This document shows positions 24,400-32,666 of a stretch of 64,000 nucleotides of DNA, piece after piece. The notes beneath the pieces are model-generated. The model was not told the origin of the DNA. It worked only from the letters and a program-made list of their open reading frames with translations, and searched no databases. Numbering within the stretch: the stretch's first letter is position 1; every line of letters starts with the position of its first letter. This DNA comes from a virus. Where the stretch lies: positions 88,621 to 152,620 of the IMG/VR virus record IMGVR_UViG_3300009009_000002; one strand, written 5' to 3'. A program made the translations under genes and the position numbers.

Positions 24400-25638
24400 A
24401 TCCTCATCCACTTCAAAACTTACTCCTAATTCATCTATACCCTCAATATCTTCTGGTATTATTTTTTCATCTAATGGCTCTATGCCAGACTCTTTTAATC
24501 TCTCATTTGTTTTTTTGATTTGCTCATCTAAAATATCTTCTGTTCTTTGTTTATAAAGTTCCATGAGTATTGCATTCGAATGTTTATCTGCATTACCCGT
24601 TGATACTCCTGTCTTTATATTCTCCACTTTATCATGAGCAAAACTCATGATTTTTGCAACTTTAAATAATGAATCAACAACATCTCTATCTTTGTGTCCG
24701 TCTAACTGTAGGAATCTCTCATAACCTTTAGCCACAACATCTGTGAACATTTTTTCAAAATCACCCTGTTCTGCTTGAGCTGTTCTAAAGGAGAACTCGG
24801 AATACACCATGTTTAATGTTTTAATATTATCATCTAATTCTTTAACTCTTTGTTCTGATTGTTTTTTAATAACTAATTTCTCTCCAACCTCTAAATCTTT
24901 ATACGCTGACAAATTATCTATATCTTTTAAAAGATTAACTAATGCTGCCTTTTCGCCTTCTAATGTCTTTATTTTAGATTCTATATCATGAGTCTTTATA
25001 TTGAAGAACACTTTCTTATAAAGACCTATATCATAATTAAAGATTTTCATATCTAAATTTTTATTACAATACTCGCATATTCTAGAATCTGGAACACATT
25101 CTAATAACATTTTATCTACCAAATATCTTTTTGGATGAATTAATATTTTTTCTATAGATTGTCTCGTAAATGTTGTATCAATTAATCTTTCACCATTTTG
25201 GTCAACAGGGACATTTGTAGTTGAGCCATAAAATCTGACTATTTCATTTGCCCATAGAGCATCTACCTCTAAATCTTTTACCATTTTGCAAAAACTTTCT
25301 TGATCGTCTGGTGCATCAGATAGTTCAAGATTAAAATTTAATATATTTTTTTGAAATGCTTTACTCTTTTTATTTGTTAATATTTTATTCTTGTAATCAC
25401 TATATACGTATCCTAAGTTATATTGTTTTATTACAGGGTCTATCACATTTAAGTAATATATAACAAGATTAGGCTCGTGAGGAGCTGAAAGTCCAAGTTT
25501 GAAAAGTTCTGCCTTTATAAAAGTTGGAGAGTATCTTTTTGTTAAAAGATATCTTATATATCTTACGTGTGGTTTTGACTCAATTGCCTTTATTATGTTT
25601 ATGCATCTTTCTTTGCTAAAATTAAAATCTGTAGCCAT
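24391..25638 (-). CDS. 415-residue protein, unknown function
   Basis: The N-terminal about 180 residues look globular (HVRYIRYLLTKRYSPTFI, a TFTRQSIEKILIHPKR segment). A CEYCNK pair follows near residue 193, then a long coiled coil (about 220-280) and an acidic C-terminus (EDIEGIDELGV). It is coupled to the upstream 100-residue gene (9-nt gap). Possible structural or packaging protein by neighbourhood; no homologue recognised. Confidence 0.6.
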   Translation of the reverse strand: MATDFNFSKERCINIIKAIESKPHVRYIRYLLTKRYSPTFIKAELFKLGLSAPHEPNLVIYYLNVIDPVIKQYNLGYVYSDYKNKILTNKKSKAFQKNILNFNLELSDAPDDQESFCKMVKDLEVDALWANEIVRFYGSTTNVPVDQNGERLIDTTFTRQSIEKILIHPKRYLVDKMLLECVPDSRICEYCNKNLDMKIFNYDIGLYKKVFFNIKTHDIESKIKTLEGEKAALVNLLKDIDNLSAYKDLEVGEKLVIKKQSEQRVKELDDNIKTLNMVYSEFSFRTAQAEQGDFEKMFTDVVAKGYERFLQLDGHKDRDVVDSLFKVAKIMSFAHDKVENIKTGVSTGNADKHSNAILMELYKQRTEDILDEQIKKTNERLKESGIEPLDEKIIPEDIEGIDELGVSFEVDEDNK

Positions 25639-25647
25639 GTCTACCCC

Positions 25648-25950
25648 CTACTTTATTGTCCTAATTTGATTATTTTTTAGTTCCTTCATTTTCTCTCCAG
25701 GCTTTTTAATTGTAACAAATGAAGTAAAAGAACTTTCGTCTGGAGCAATGCTTACATTTGTATAGTCCTTAACAATGTCCTCAACTAAGGTTCTAATTAC
25801 AGGCATTAATTGTACAAGCTCTGGCATTACTTGCTCAGCTTCAATATTTAGCTTATCTTTCTTATTAAAAAATCTTTTTGCTGCCTCATAAATATCATCA
25901 AAAGGATTATTTTTAATATGCAAAATATATTTTTTAATTTGTGCGTTCAT
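25648..25950 (-). CDS. 100-residue protein, unknown function
   Basis: A small helical protein (ILHIKNNPFDDIYEAAKRFF) with a hydrophobic middle (MPELVQLMPVIRTLVEDIVKDY). Its ATG is behind AGAGGGGTGAG. First gene of the two-gene minus-strand operon. Confidence 0.6.
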   Translation of the reverse strand: MNAQIKKYILHIKNNPFDDIYEAAKRFFNKKDKLNIEAEQVMPELVQLMPVIRTLVEDIVKDYTNVSIAPDESSFTSFVTIKKPGEKMKELKNNQIRTIK

Positions 25951-26045
25951 AACTCACCCCTCTTTCATTATTGCATATCCGCGTCTTGTTTTCAAGTAAG
26001 ATGCAAATTATGATAGTTTTGCGTTTTAAGTTTTTTTTAAAAATT

Positions 26046-26062
26046 TAGTATAAGAAATAAAA
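26046..26062 (+). promoter_or_regulatory. TAGYATAAG element, copy 4
   Basis: TAGTATAAGAAATAAAA, 29 nt before ATG 26091. Confidence 0.75.
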
Positions 26063-26090
26063 TAAATTAATTAAAAGGGGAAATGAAAAC

Positions 26091-26306
26091 ATGAAATTTT
26101 TTAACTTTAGTGAGAAGGCAAAGAAGCGAATTAAAGTAGGAACGGCAGTTGGAACGGCTATTTTAGGGGTAGTACTTGTAGTTTTTGGATTCAATTCAAA
26201 AAGTAAAAATTCAGAAGAAGATTCAAATGACCAAGAAGACACAGAAAATGAAACTGTAGATAACAACAATGACGAAGATAATGAAATAAAGATCACAGAG
26301 TTTTAA
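26091..26306 (+). CDS. 71-residue membrane protein with acidic tail
   Basis: A basic amphipathic N-terminus (MKFFNFSEKAKKRIKVG) precedes one span (TAVGTAILGVVLVVFGF) and a tail of about 35 residues that is almost all Asp/Glu/Asn/Ser. Topology suggests an inner-membrane anchor with an acidic outer or cytosolic tail. Monocistronic unit between a TAGYATAAG element and a terminator. Confidence 0.6.
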   Translation: MKFFNFSEKAKKRIKVGTAVGTAILGVVLVVFGFNSKSKNSEEDSNDQEDTENETVDNNNDEDNEIKITEF

Positions 26307-26310
26307 ATTT

Positions 26311-26340
26311 AATAAAGGGCCTAACGGCCCTTATTTTTTT
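26311..26340 (+). terminator. Intrinsic terminator
   Basis: AATAAAGGGCC/GGCCCTTATT stem with T8; abuts the end of the minus-strand helicase gene. Confidence 0.9.
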
Positions 26341-28473
26341 TCATGCAGTTCCCTTTATGGAGTTATGAAACTTACTTATAGCACCTTTTAATGTGTCCGC
26401 TTTACCGCATGCTCTATGTGTATGAGTCACATATGTAGTTTTTCCATCCTTGTTTACACTTTTCCAAACTGCTGAGTCACCATTACTCCATGTAGCTTTA
26501 GACTTATAAACTTCTTCTTTTTCTTCTTTTGATAATGGAACTTTATTATCTTTTAACTTTTCAAAATTTGATTTTGTCTTAGCTTCTTTATACATTCCAT
26601 CTATATAGTCTGCAACTTTATTATTCTCTTTTAGCGTATCAAATAATAATTTATTTTGTTTGTCTTTATGTTGAGCGATTTCATATATAAATTCATCAGG
26701 TGTCTTATCTCTTGACTTAAATATACCTAAAAACTTTGGCATAGTAGCTATATATCTATTTACATTTACAACTCTATCTTTCTTAGGTCTATGACTTAAC
26801 CCACCACTTCTTACACCTCTTGCCTCCATCTGCTTCATTTTTTCAGGATTATAATGAGGGTCCAATACACCTTCCCAAGTTGTATCATTTAATGATAAAC
26901 CCTCTCCACCAGCAGAAGATATTATCATAACCTTTTTATTGCCTTTATTAAAATCCTCTATATCTTTTTGTCTTCCTTCTTCTGTAATTCCAAAATTACC
27001 TTTGCCTGTAAATTTACCATATTGAATACCTTTTGATTTTAACCCCTGTTCAATAGAATCTGTACCACCCTTTATTAAGTGACTAAATAATATTGCTCTT
27101 CCATCAGGAGTTTTCCCTAAATGTTCTTCCATATCGCGCAAAAGAGTGTTTAGTTTTGGAGTTAATTTTGGACCGTCTTTTGGTGATATCTTTGGGTTTA
27201 TAGCACTTATATCGTTCATTAATTTTCTTGCTTCAACTAATTTTGAAAAAACTTGAGCAGCCTCTTCATCTTTTAAAGTTTCAAGCCTCTTTGTTCTTAT
27301 CATTTTTCTAACTGCTGGATTATCCTTTAATATACCTTTATATAATTTTTTTTGCTCTTTACTGAGAGGTACCTTCGTAATACTTACAGCTTTATCAGGC
27401 ATTTTAGCTATTTCTTTTATATCATTAACATCTAAATAATCTACATATTTTTTTAATTCGTTTTGTAATAATCTTTTATTTTTAAAACCTAAAACAGGCT
27501 TTCTTTTTTCATGCAAGTCTCTATACTTCCAAGACCTATCTCTTTTTAGCCACATTTGCTCAAATTGTTTTTTATTTTTTCCTAATATATGTTTTTGTCC
27601 AGAGGCAACATCAACTAAAGGCTGAATATCAGCTAATGAGTTAGATACTACAGAGCCTGTTAATCCAATATAATTAGGATAAAGTTTTCTTGTTTTCTTT
27701 AGAGCTTCAGTAACTGCTGTATCTTCATTTTTACCTTTGTGACTCTCATCTGTTATAACTGTGTCAGCTCCAGTTTCCCTTATATAATACTCAGGGTCTT
27801 TTTTAAATAAATCATAAGATACTATATTGTAATCTTTATTCTTGTCAGGTAGTCCATATTTGCTATTTTTCTTTGATAGCTCAGCTTTATTTCCAACAAT
27901 ATTGTATGAACTGTTTGTGAATTTTTTTATTCCAGATGAACCAAAATTCATTCTAAGTCCAGATGGTACGACTACCAATGCTCTATTGGCCTTTCCATCT
28001 TGTTTCATTTTTTCAAATTTAGCAATTGCAGTTAAGGTCTTTCCGCTTCCAACAGGATGCGCTAAAACTTTTTCTGTGCTAGGATCTTCTGCTACACGTT
28101 TTTGATGAGGGTAAAGCTGGATGTTGTCTCTTAAAGCAGCCTCTTTATACATTCCATCTATATAGTCTGCAACTTTAATATCCCATCTAGGCTCATAAGT
28201 TTTCTTAGAAAGATTTGCTTGATTTATATTTTTTATTTTGAATCGTCTAATATTATTTCTTAGTTTACAATAGCCGAAATAATCGTCTCCACGAATCTCG
28301 TAAGGCTCTGTTAATCTCATTGTGGAGTCACCTTTTTTATCAGTATACCAAATCTTTAAAAGATTTTTATTGTTGCCAGCTTTTTTTATTTTGCTTTTTA
28401 CTTTTTCTTCAAGGGGTATAGCATGCCTCCCCATTGCATATTTATATATAATTTCTTTATATGAATCCTTCAA
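26341..28473 (-). CDS. WYL-like domain fused to an SNF2-type helicase, with three targeting/cleavage-like peptides
   Basis: The 710-residue protein has a modular layout. It begins with the peptide EIIYKYA (Ala13). Residues about 30-102 are a WYL-like domain (TEPYEIR ... YFGYCKLRNNIRRFKI). DGMYKEA follows at 107-112. Then comes an SF2/SNF2-like ATPase: HPVGSGKT at 139-146, DESH box (TVITDESHKG), LTGSVVSNS, and a C-terminal lobe with SSAGGEGLSLND and QMEARGVRSGG. A second DGMYKEA is at 625-631, and the last about 80 residues form a small domain (THTHRACGKADTL). I infer a head-packaged protein cut into WYL, helicase and tail modules. Confidence 0.85.
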   Translation of the reverse strand: MKDSYKEIIYKYAMGRHAIPLEEKVKSKIKKAGNNKNLLKIWYTDKKGDSTMRLTEPYEIRGDDYFGYCKLRNNIRRFKIKNINQANLSKKTYEPRWDIKVADYIDGMYKEAALRDNIQLYPHQKRVAEDPSTEKVLAHPVGSGKTLTAIAKFEKMKQDGKANRALVVVPSGLRMNFGSSGIKKFTNSSYNIVGNKAELSKKNSKYGLPDKNKDYNIVSYDLFKKDPEYYIRETGADTVITDESHKGKNEDTAVTEALKKTRKLYPNYIGLTGSVVSNSLADIQPLVDVASGQKHILGKNKKQFEQMWLKRDRSWKYRDLHEKRKPVLGFKNKRLLQNELKKYVDYLDVNDIKEIAKMPDKAVSITKVPLSKEQKKLYKGILKDNPAVRKMIRTKRLETLKDEEAAQVFSKLVEARKLMNDISAINPKISPKDGPKLTPKLNTLLRDMEEHLGKTPDGRAILFSHLIKGGTDSIEQGLKSKGIQYGKFTGKGNFGITEEGRQKDIEDFNKGNKKVMIISSAGGEGLSLNDTTWEGVLDPHYNPEKMKQMEARGVRSGGLSHRPKKDRVVNVNRYIATMPKFLGIFKSRDKTPDEFIYEIAQHKDKQNKLLFDTLKENNKVADYIDGMYKEAKTKSNFEKLKDNKVPLSKEEKEEVYKSKATWSNGDSAVWKSVNKDGKTTYVTHTHRACGKADTLKGAISKFHNSIKGTA

Positions 28474-28500
28474 GAAAAATCACCACCTTACCTAAGATTA

Positions 28501-28517
28501 TAGCATAAGAAATAAAA
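28501..28517 (+). promoter_or_regulatory. TAGYATAAG element, copy 5
   Basis: TAGCATAAGAAATAAAA, 28 nt before ATG 28545, in the divergent gap with the helicase gene. Confidence 0.75.
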
Positions 28518-28544
28518 GATTTAAAAGAAGGGAAGGATGTATTA

Positions 28545-29123
28545 ATGAATTCAAAAATTTTAGATGTAGGATTTAAATTATTGGTGTTAGTAGGAGTAGC
28601 TGTAGCTGGAGGAGCATTAGGAATTTATATCTCAGAAAAGAAAGAGAATATTATTATTGAAGATTTAAATGAGGAAGTTGAATTTAGAAATAATGAAATA
28701 AATGAGTTAACTGTTAAACTTGAATGTTTAGAAGAGGAACTTTTAAATAGAAGTATAGAGCTTCAAAAAAGTAATGATAAGATGAAAAGATTAAAAACAT
28801 GGGAGGAAGACTTAAGTTTAAGAGAAAATTCAACATCATCTATAGAGGATAAACTTAATGGAGAGAAAAAGGAGCTTAGTTTAAAATCTCAACAATTAGA
28901 TGAGAAAGAAGCTAAATTAAAAGCTATGGCTCTTAATGATTTAAAATATAAAATTGATACAGTAGAAGAGATTATCAAGGAAATAGATAAACTAAAAGAA
29001 GAAAATAGTGACTCGTCAGTATTAATAAAGGAAATAGACAGATTATTAAAAGATAAAAACGATTCAAGTATAGATAAATTTCTATTTAGGTCTGATATAA
29101 ATTTAACATCAATAGAAATTTAA
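28545..29123 (+). CDS. Membrane-anchored coiled-coil protein
   Basis: The 192-residue protein has one N-terminal span (KLLVLVGVAVAGGALGIYI) and then about 150 residues of heptad coiled coil rich in E/L/K. Architecture resembles spanin-like or membrane-tether proteins, but no catalytic motif exists. The ATG has GAAGGGAAGG upstream. Monocistronic, behind a TAGYATAAG element. Confidence 0.65.
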   Translation: MNSKILDVGFKLLVLVGVAVAGGALGIYISEKKENIIIEDLNEEVEFRNNEINELTVKLECLEEELLNRSIELQKSNDKMKRLKTWEEDLSLRENSTSSIEDKLNGEKKELSLKSQQLDEKEAKLKAMALNDLKYKIDTVEEIIKEIDKLKEENSDSSVLIKEIDRLLKDKNDSSIDKFLFRSDINLTSIEI

Positions 29124-29150
29124 AAAAATATTTTTAAAACGCATTTTCTG

Positions 29151-29167
29151 TAGTATAAGGGATAAAA
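29151..29167 (+). promoter_or_regulatory. TAGYATAAG element, copy 6
   Basis: TAGTATAAGGGATAAAA, followed by AAAGAAAGGAAGTGATAAC and a short ORF with an ATA start. Confidence 0.75.
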
Positions 29168-29190
29168 GTAAAAGAAAGGAAGTGATAACA

Positions 29191-29259
29191 ATAAGTGGAA
29201 GTGTAAAAACAATCATAGCAGTTTTAAGGTCTGTACTAATACGTATCTTCAAGTTTTAA
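29191..29259 (+). CDS. Possible 22-residue amphipathic peptide with ATA start
   Basis: AAAGGAAGTGATAACA is spaced normally for an ATA codon at 29191, opening SGSVKTIIAVLRSVLIRIFKF then TAA. The peptide is a basic amphipathic helix. No ATG/GTG/TTG can serve this ribosome-binding site without an immediate stop. Weak call resting only on the promoter-like element and the ribosome-binding site. Confidence 0.3.
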   Translation: MSGSVKTIIAVLRSVLIRIFKF

Positions 29260-29306
29260 CATAAATATAACTAATAAAATTTTAAAAAATGAAAGGGTGT
29301 TGAATT

Positions 29307-29729
29307 ATGATGGAATTTATTAAAAACGAGGTAGTTAAAAAGGTAATGGAATATCTAGGGATAGCATTTGTTTCAGTATTTATATTGAAGATATTTGAAA
29401 AGATACTAGATATAATGAATGAGGCAAAACCGGCAGAAAAGAAAACAGCAGTAGACTTATTTAAATCCGCAACAAGAAGAGCAAAAAGAGGAGAAGGGTT
29501 CGATAATGTTGAAGGTGTTGCTACTGATGCAATAGTTAAATATAAGATTGAACTAGCAAAGAAAATAAAAGATAAAGAAAAAGAAGTTGAAAATAATAAA
29601 CCTGCAGAACCTAAAGCTGAGGAAGTTAAAGCAGAACCTAAAGCTGAGGAAGTTAAAGCAGAACCTAAAGCTGAGGAAGTTAAGGCAGAAGAAAAGAAAA
29701 CTGAAGAAAAGAAAGATAATAAAAAATAA
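29307..29729 (+). CDS. Membrane protein with Lys/Ala/Glu/Pro repeat tail
   Basis: The 140-residue protein has an amphipathic N-terminus, a span (YLGIAFVSVFILKIFEKIL), a helical basic middle (DLFKSATRRAKRGEGFDNVEG) and a low-complexity C-terminus of PKAEEVKAE repeats. The N-terminal part resembles small phage holin-like proteins (YvlA/holin type) only in topology. It may share a transcript with the upstream peptide. Function unknown. Confidence 0.6.
   Translation: MMEFIKNEVVKKVMEYLGIAFVSVFILKIFEKILDIMNEAKPAEKKTAVDLFKSATRRAKRGEGFDNVEGVATDAIVKYKIELAKKIKDKEKEVENNKPAEPKAEEVKAEPKAEEVKAEPKAEEVKAEEKKTEEKKDNKK
29610..29690 (+). repeat. Three 27-nt tandem repeats inside a coding region
   Basis: Units at 29610-29636, 29637-29663 and 29664-29690 encode PKAEEVKAE and differ by one base, so the expansion is recent. 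Confidence 0.9.
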
Positions 29730-29762
29730 GGCAGCTTAAGTCAGACACAATAACTAAAAACA

Positions 29763-29788
29763 AAAAGGGGTGCAAACCTCTTTTTTTT
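29763..29788 (+). terminator. Intrinsic terminator
   Basis: AAAGGGGT/ACCTCTTT stem with a GCAA loop and T8. Confidence 0.8.
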
Positions 29789-29806
29789 CTTCTTTTTTTA
29801 AAATTT

Positions 29807-29823
29807 TAGCATAAGATATAAAA
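29807..29823 (+). promoter_or_regulatory. TAGYATAAG element, copy 7
   Basis: TAGCATAAGATATAAAA runs into GGAGAGACGG; the next ATG with a good ribosome-binding site is at 29874. Confidence 0.75.
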
Positions 29824-29873
29824 GGAGAGACGGAATAGGTACAATAATAATAACAGTAAAGGAGAGTCAAATC

Positions 29874-30128
29874 ATGAAACAAATTTTTACAGAGGTAGGA
29901 AAGAAAGTAGCAGTAATAGCTGGAGGTTATCTTCTAGGTAAGGGAATCGAGATGCTTGTAGATTGGGGAATCGATAAGTATCGCAAAAAAAAAGAAAGTA
30001 AAAATATTTCAAGTTATGACGAAGACATTAGTACCGAAAATAGCACGGGGATTAATGACACAATCATCAGAAGAGAGACAATAAGAAGTGAGTCAGTTAA
30101 AGGTGATGTGAAAAAGAAAGCAGCATGA
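29874..30128 (+). CDS. 84-residue membrane-associated protein
   Basis: AAAGGAGAGTCAAATC precedes the ATG. An N-terminal hydrophobic helix (VAVIAGGYLLGKGIEMLV) precedes a basic helix (DKYRKKKESK) and a polar, charged tail. Likely membrane-bound. Monocistronic with its own element and terminator. Unknown function. Confidence 0.6.
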   Translation: MKQIFTEVGKKVAVIAGGYLLGKGIEMLVDWGIDKYRKKKESKNISSYDEDISTENSTGINDTIIRRETIRSESVKGDVKKKAA

Positions 30129-30129
30129 C

Positions 30130-30156
30130 AAGAGAGGGTAAAACCTCTTTTTTTTC
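30130..30156 (+). terminator. Intrinsic terminator
   Basis: AGAGAGGGT/ACCTCTTT stem with T8. Confidence 0.8.
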
Positions 30157-30287
30157 GATGTATTTTTAAGAAAGTCCTTCAAGTTAAGCCTTTTTGTTTT
30201 ATTTTGTTAATTTTGATAAAATATAATTATAGATATTTTACTTCAAGTCTAACTAGAATCTCTTAAAATAAAAAGGAGGGATTTAAT

Positions 30288-31172
30288 ATGGATGATTTGA
30301 AAAAGGATCAGGAAAGGCTTTTGAAGGAATTGTTTCCAGAGCAAGAACAAGAAAAACTGTTAGATGAAATATCTCCCGAGCAAGAAAGACTTTTGAATGA
30401 ACTATTCCCCGAATCAGAATTTAAGGAATACACAAGACCGATACCAATAATTAAAAATTATAATCCAAAAATAAAAAATACTATTATGGCACTTAAAACA
30501 CTTAAAAAAATGGACTTATCATTAATCTTAAGTGTTGTCAGTATCTTATTTATTTTAATTTCATCAATTACTTTATACTCACACTATAATAAATTGAAAA
30601 ACGAAAATGATAAAATTAACAATGAAAATAATAAAATTAAAAATAAAGTAAATCTAATTGAGAATAAAATAAAAAAAACTGATGAAGATATAAAAAATAT
30701 AAAAGATGAGACAAATGAAAGAATGGAAGATTTAAGTCGAAATATGGGCGTAATACAAAGTACACTGGAGACTATAAATGAATCTATAAAAAAACTATAC
30801 ACTATTGTAACCGGGAGACAAAGTGCATCCGTGGGAGGGGAGACACTTGATATGAGGGCAACAGTATATGATTTAAGTGTTGAGAGTTGTGGCAAAACAA
30901 GAGACCACCCAGAGTATGGGATTACTAGATCCGGTGTAAAGGCTACCAAAAATAGAACAGTTGCCGTTGACCCTAAAGTAATACCTTTAGGGTCAAAATT
31001 ATACATAACGTTTCCTGAGAAATATAAATTTATGAATGGTAATTATGTTGCTGAAGATACTGGCGGTGCAATAAAGGGAAACAAGATAGATATATTTTTG
31101 GGCGAGTCAGTAGATAGAGATTATATGATGGAATTTGGGATACAGCCTGTAAAGGTTAAATTAATAAAGTAA
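30288..31172 (+). CDS. Membrane-anchored 3D-domain protein (lytic-transglycosylase-like)
   Basis: The 294-residue protein has a cytosolic N-terminus with short repeats (QERLLKELFPEQ, QERLLNELFPES), a span at about residues 78-99 (LSLILSVVSILFILISSITL), and a coiled coil (about 100-165). A C-terminal 3D domain begins at MRATVYD: SGVKATKNRTVAVDPKVIPLGS, AEDTGGAIKGNKIDIFLG, which holds the three Asp that name the family. 3D domains cleave peptidoglycan glycan strands in MltA- and Rpf/YabE-like enzymes. The domain faces outside. Role may be wall remodelling during infection or lysogeny. Confidence 0.85.
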   Translation: MDDLKKDQERLLKELFPEQEQEKLLDEISPEQERLLNELFPESEFKEYTRPIPIIKNYNPKIKNTIMALKTLKKMDLSLILSVVSILFILISSITLYSHYNKLKNENDKINNENNKIKNKVNLIENKIKKTDEDIKNIKDETNERMEDLSRNMGVIQSTLETINESIKKLYTIVTGRQSASVGGETLDMRATVYDLSVESCGKTRDHPEYGITRSGVKATKNRTVAVDPKVIPLGSKLYITFPEKYKFMNGNYVAEDTGGAIKGNKIDIFLGESVDRDYMMEFGIQPVKVKLIK

Positions 31173-31174
31173 AC

Positions 31175-31207
31175 AAAAAAAGACAATGCAATATAGTCTT
31201 TTTTTTA
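31175..31207 (+). terminator. Intrinsic terminator
   Basis: AAAAAAAGAC/GTCTTTTTTT stem with a loop of about 11 nt. Confidence 0.75.
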
Positions 31208-31241
31208 TATAAAAAAATAAAATAAAAAGGAGATTTGATTT

Positions 31242-31622
31242 ATGAAATTACAAGAAAAAGTGTGGAGTAAAATACCATACTTAAAAGAGTTAGTAGAAAA
31301 AGGTGATGTTAAAAGATTCACAGATAATGAAATTTTAGATTTAACAGAGGGAAATAAGTTAAAGATAAAAGAGATGGAGGAGACAAATAAAAGTATAAAT
31401 TTAAAAATTATAGCTGTATTAGATCAAACTGCTCATTTTCCTGATGAAAGTGTAAACATGACAAGCTATGTTTATATGGATAGTCAAACTAAGCCATGGA
31501 TAATAGAAGGTGACGCGATAGGCTTCTTTGCAAATGTAATAAATGAAGCATGGTTTGTAGAAGAAATAGGTAGCATTGGAATAAAAGAGCTCCCCAGTGG
31601 TTTTATTCGAAGAGTAATGTGA
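31242..31622 (+). CDS. 126-residue protein, unknown function
   Basis: The N-terminal half is helical and charged (KVWSKIPYLKELVEKGDVKRF); the C-terminal half is mixed (MTSYVYMDSQTKPWIIEGD, GFFANVINEAWFVEEIG) and looks like a compact domain. The ATG has AAGGAG. No family recognised. It precedes the LPXTG protein gene by 37 nt and may be co-transcribed with it. Confidence 0.6.
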   Translation: MKLQEKVWSKIPYLKELVEKGDVKRFTDNEILDLTEGNKLKIKEMEETNKSINLKIIAVLDQTAHFPDESVNMTSYVYMDSQTKPWIIEGDAIGFFANVINEAWFVEEIGSIGIKELPSGFIRRVM

Positions 31623-31659
31623 TAAAATGTTACTATAAAATAAAAAGGGAGGAATATCC

Positions 31660-32139
31660 ATGTTTAAAAAAGTAGTGTTCACATTGGCGGTAGTATCAAT
31701 ACTTTCCATCAATGTATCTTTTGCTGAGGCTTGTATTTTTAAATTCAAGCCAGTTATCCCTAAGTGTCCTATAGTAATAGTTACGCCTACTCCTTCATCA
31801 ACAGTAACTCCTGTGATTACACCAATACCTGTTAAGCCAAAACCAGTAATACCTGTACCTACAGTGCCTGTAATTCCTAAGACTCCTAAGCCTACAATTA
31901 CCCCGATACCCACAGTAACACCTATACCAACGATAACACCTACAATTACTCCAAGACCTACTGTACCATCTCCAACGGGACCAATAATTCCTAAAACGCC
32001 TGCACCAGAATATGAGGAGATAAAAGTACTTCCAAAGACAGGCGAGAAAAAATCTATGAATTTAGTACATATTTTTGCTGGAGTTTTATTATTAATGGCT
32101 GGTTCAACAATATTTTTATATAAGAAAATTGGAGTATAA
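31660..32139 (+). CDS. Secreted LPXTG wall-anchored protein with Thr/Pro-rich stalk
   Basis: The 159-residue protein has a signal peptide (about residues 1-23, ending SFAEA) and a stalk of about 100 residues of VIPKTPxPTITPIPTVTP-type repeats. A sortase signal follows: LPKTG at 124-128, hydrophobic segment LVHIFAGVLLLMAGSTIFL, basic tail. Host sortase should attach it to peptidoglycan. It has almost no globular domain, so it may act as a spacer or surface shield. A sortase substrate in a phage suggests a lysogenic-conversion or superinfection-exclusion gene. Confidence 0.85.
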   Translation: MFKKVVFTLAVVSILSINVSFAEACIFKFKPVIPKCPIVIVTPTPSSTVTPVITPIPVKPKPVIPVPTVPVIPKTPKPTITPIPTVTPIPTITPTITPRPTVPSPTGPIIPKTPAPEYEEIKVLPKTGEKKSMNLVHIFAGVLLLMAGSTIFLYKKIGV

Positions 32140-32177
32140 ATTTTAAAGTGGTGGCCATATGGCCACCACTTTAAAAT
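32140..32177. terminator. 38-bp perfect palindrome between convergent genes
   Basis: The arms ATTTTAAAGTGGTGGCCAT and complement form a 19-bp stem at the point where + and - transcription converge; it probably terminates both directions. Confidence 0.75.
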
Positions 32178-32243
32178 GCTTGAATTTGCGGATAAGAACA
32201 TGAACAGGATTATTTAAATTATATCATTTAATTTTATGAATCG

Positions 32244-32666
32244 CTACTTTAATTTCAATATGTAATATAATTCCTGAGGACTATAAGACTTATTATCTAT
32301 CTTTGTTATTTCTGATTGATTTAAACCATTAACTACAAACTCAACACAATTATCGGAATTAAAATTATCTGGAATAAATTTTAGAAGCCATCTTAATAAT
32401 TCTCTGTAATCATATGGCTTTCTTGTTTCGGTTAAATATTCCATTAATAATTCATATTTATACATTTGATTTATAGGAATTTTTACTTCCTCGAATTTTC
32501 CATCTAATTCTTTTATATCGTAGACTTTTACACTTCTAAAAATATCAGTATCTATTAAATAATCATTAATCCTAAAAGCAACATGACTAAATTCACTATC
32601 AGTGAAGAGTTGGATTATTTTAGATATAAATCCAACTCCTTTATAAAATAAAATATTTATTACCAT
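32244..32666 (-). CDS. Permuted papain-like (YiiX/NlpC-P60 superfamily) hydrolase
   Basis: The 140-residue protein has the permuted NlpC/P60 order: His28 in EFSHVAFRI first, then Cys107 in NSDNCVEFV. LIDTDI and PYDYRELLRWL segments match YiiX-like amidases. Members cleave amide or ester bonds in lipids, proteins or peptidoglycan. It is the last gene of the tail-fibre operon, overlapping the previous gene by 7 nt, so a role at the tail tip (wall or capsule degradation) is possible. Confidence 0.7.
   Translation of the reverse strand: MVINILFYKGVGFISKIIQLFTDSEFSHVAFRINDYLIDTDIFRSVKVYDIKELDGKFEEVKIPINQMYKYELLMEYLTETRKPYDYRELLRWLLKFIPDNFNSDNCVEFVVNGLNQSEITKIDNKSYSPQELYYILKLK

Noticed and set aside
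31419-32201. Long minus-strand ORF rich in Gly/Val/Ile opposite the LPXTG gene
   Set aside because: It is the antisense shadow of the Thr/Pro repeats. The + gene has a signal peptide, LPKTG and a ribosome-binding site; the minus frame has none of these.
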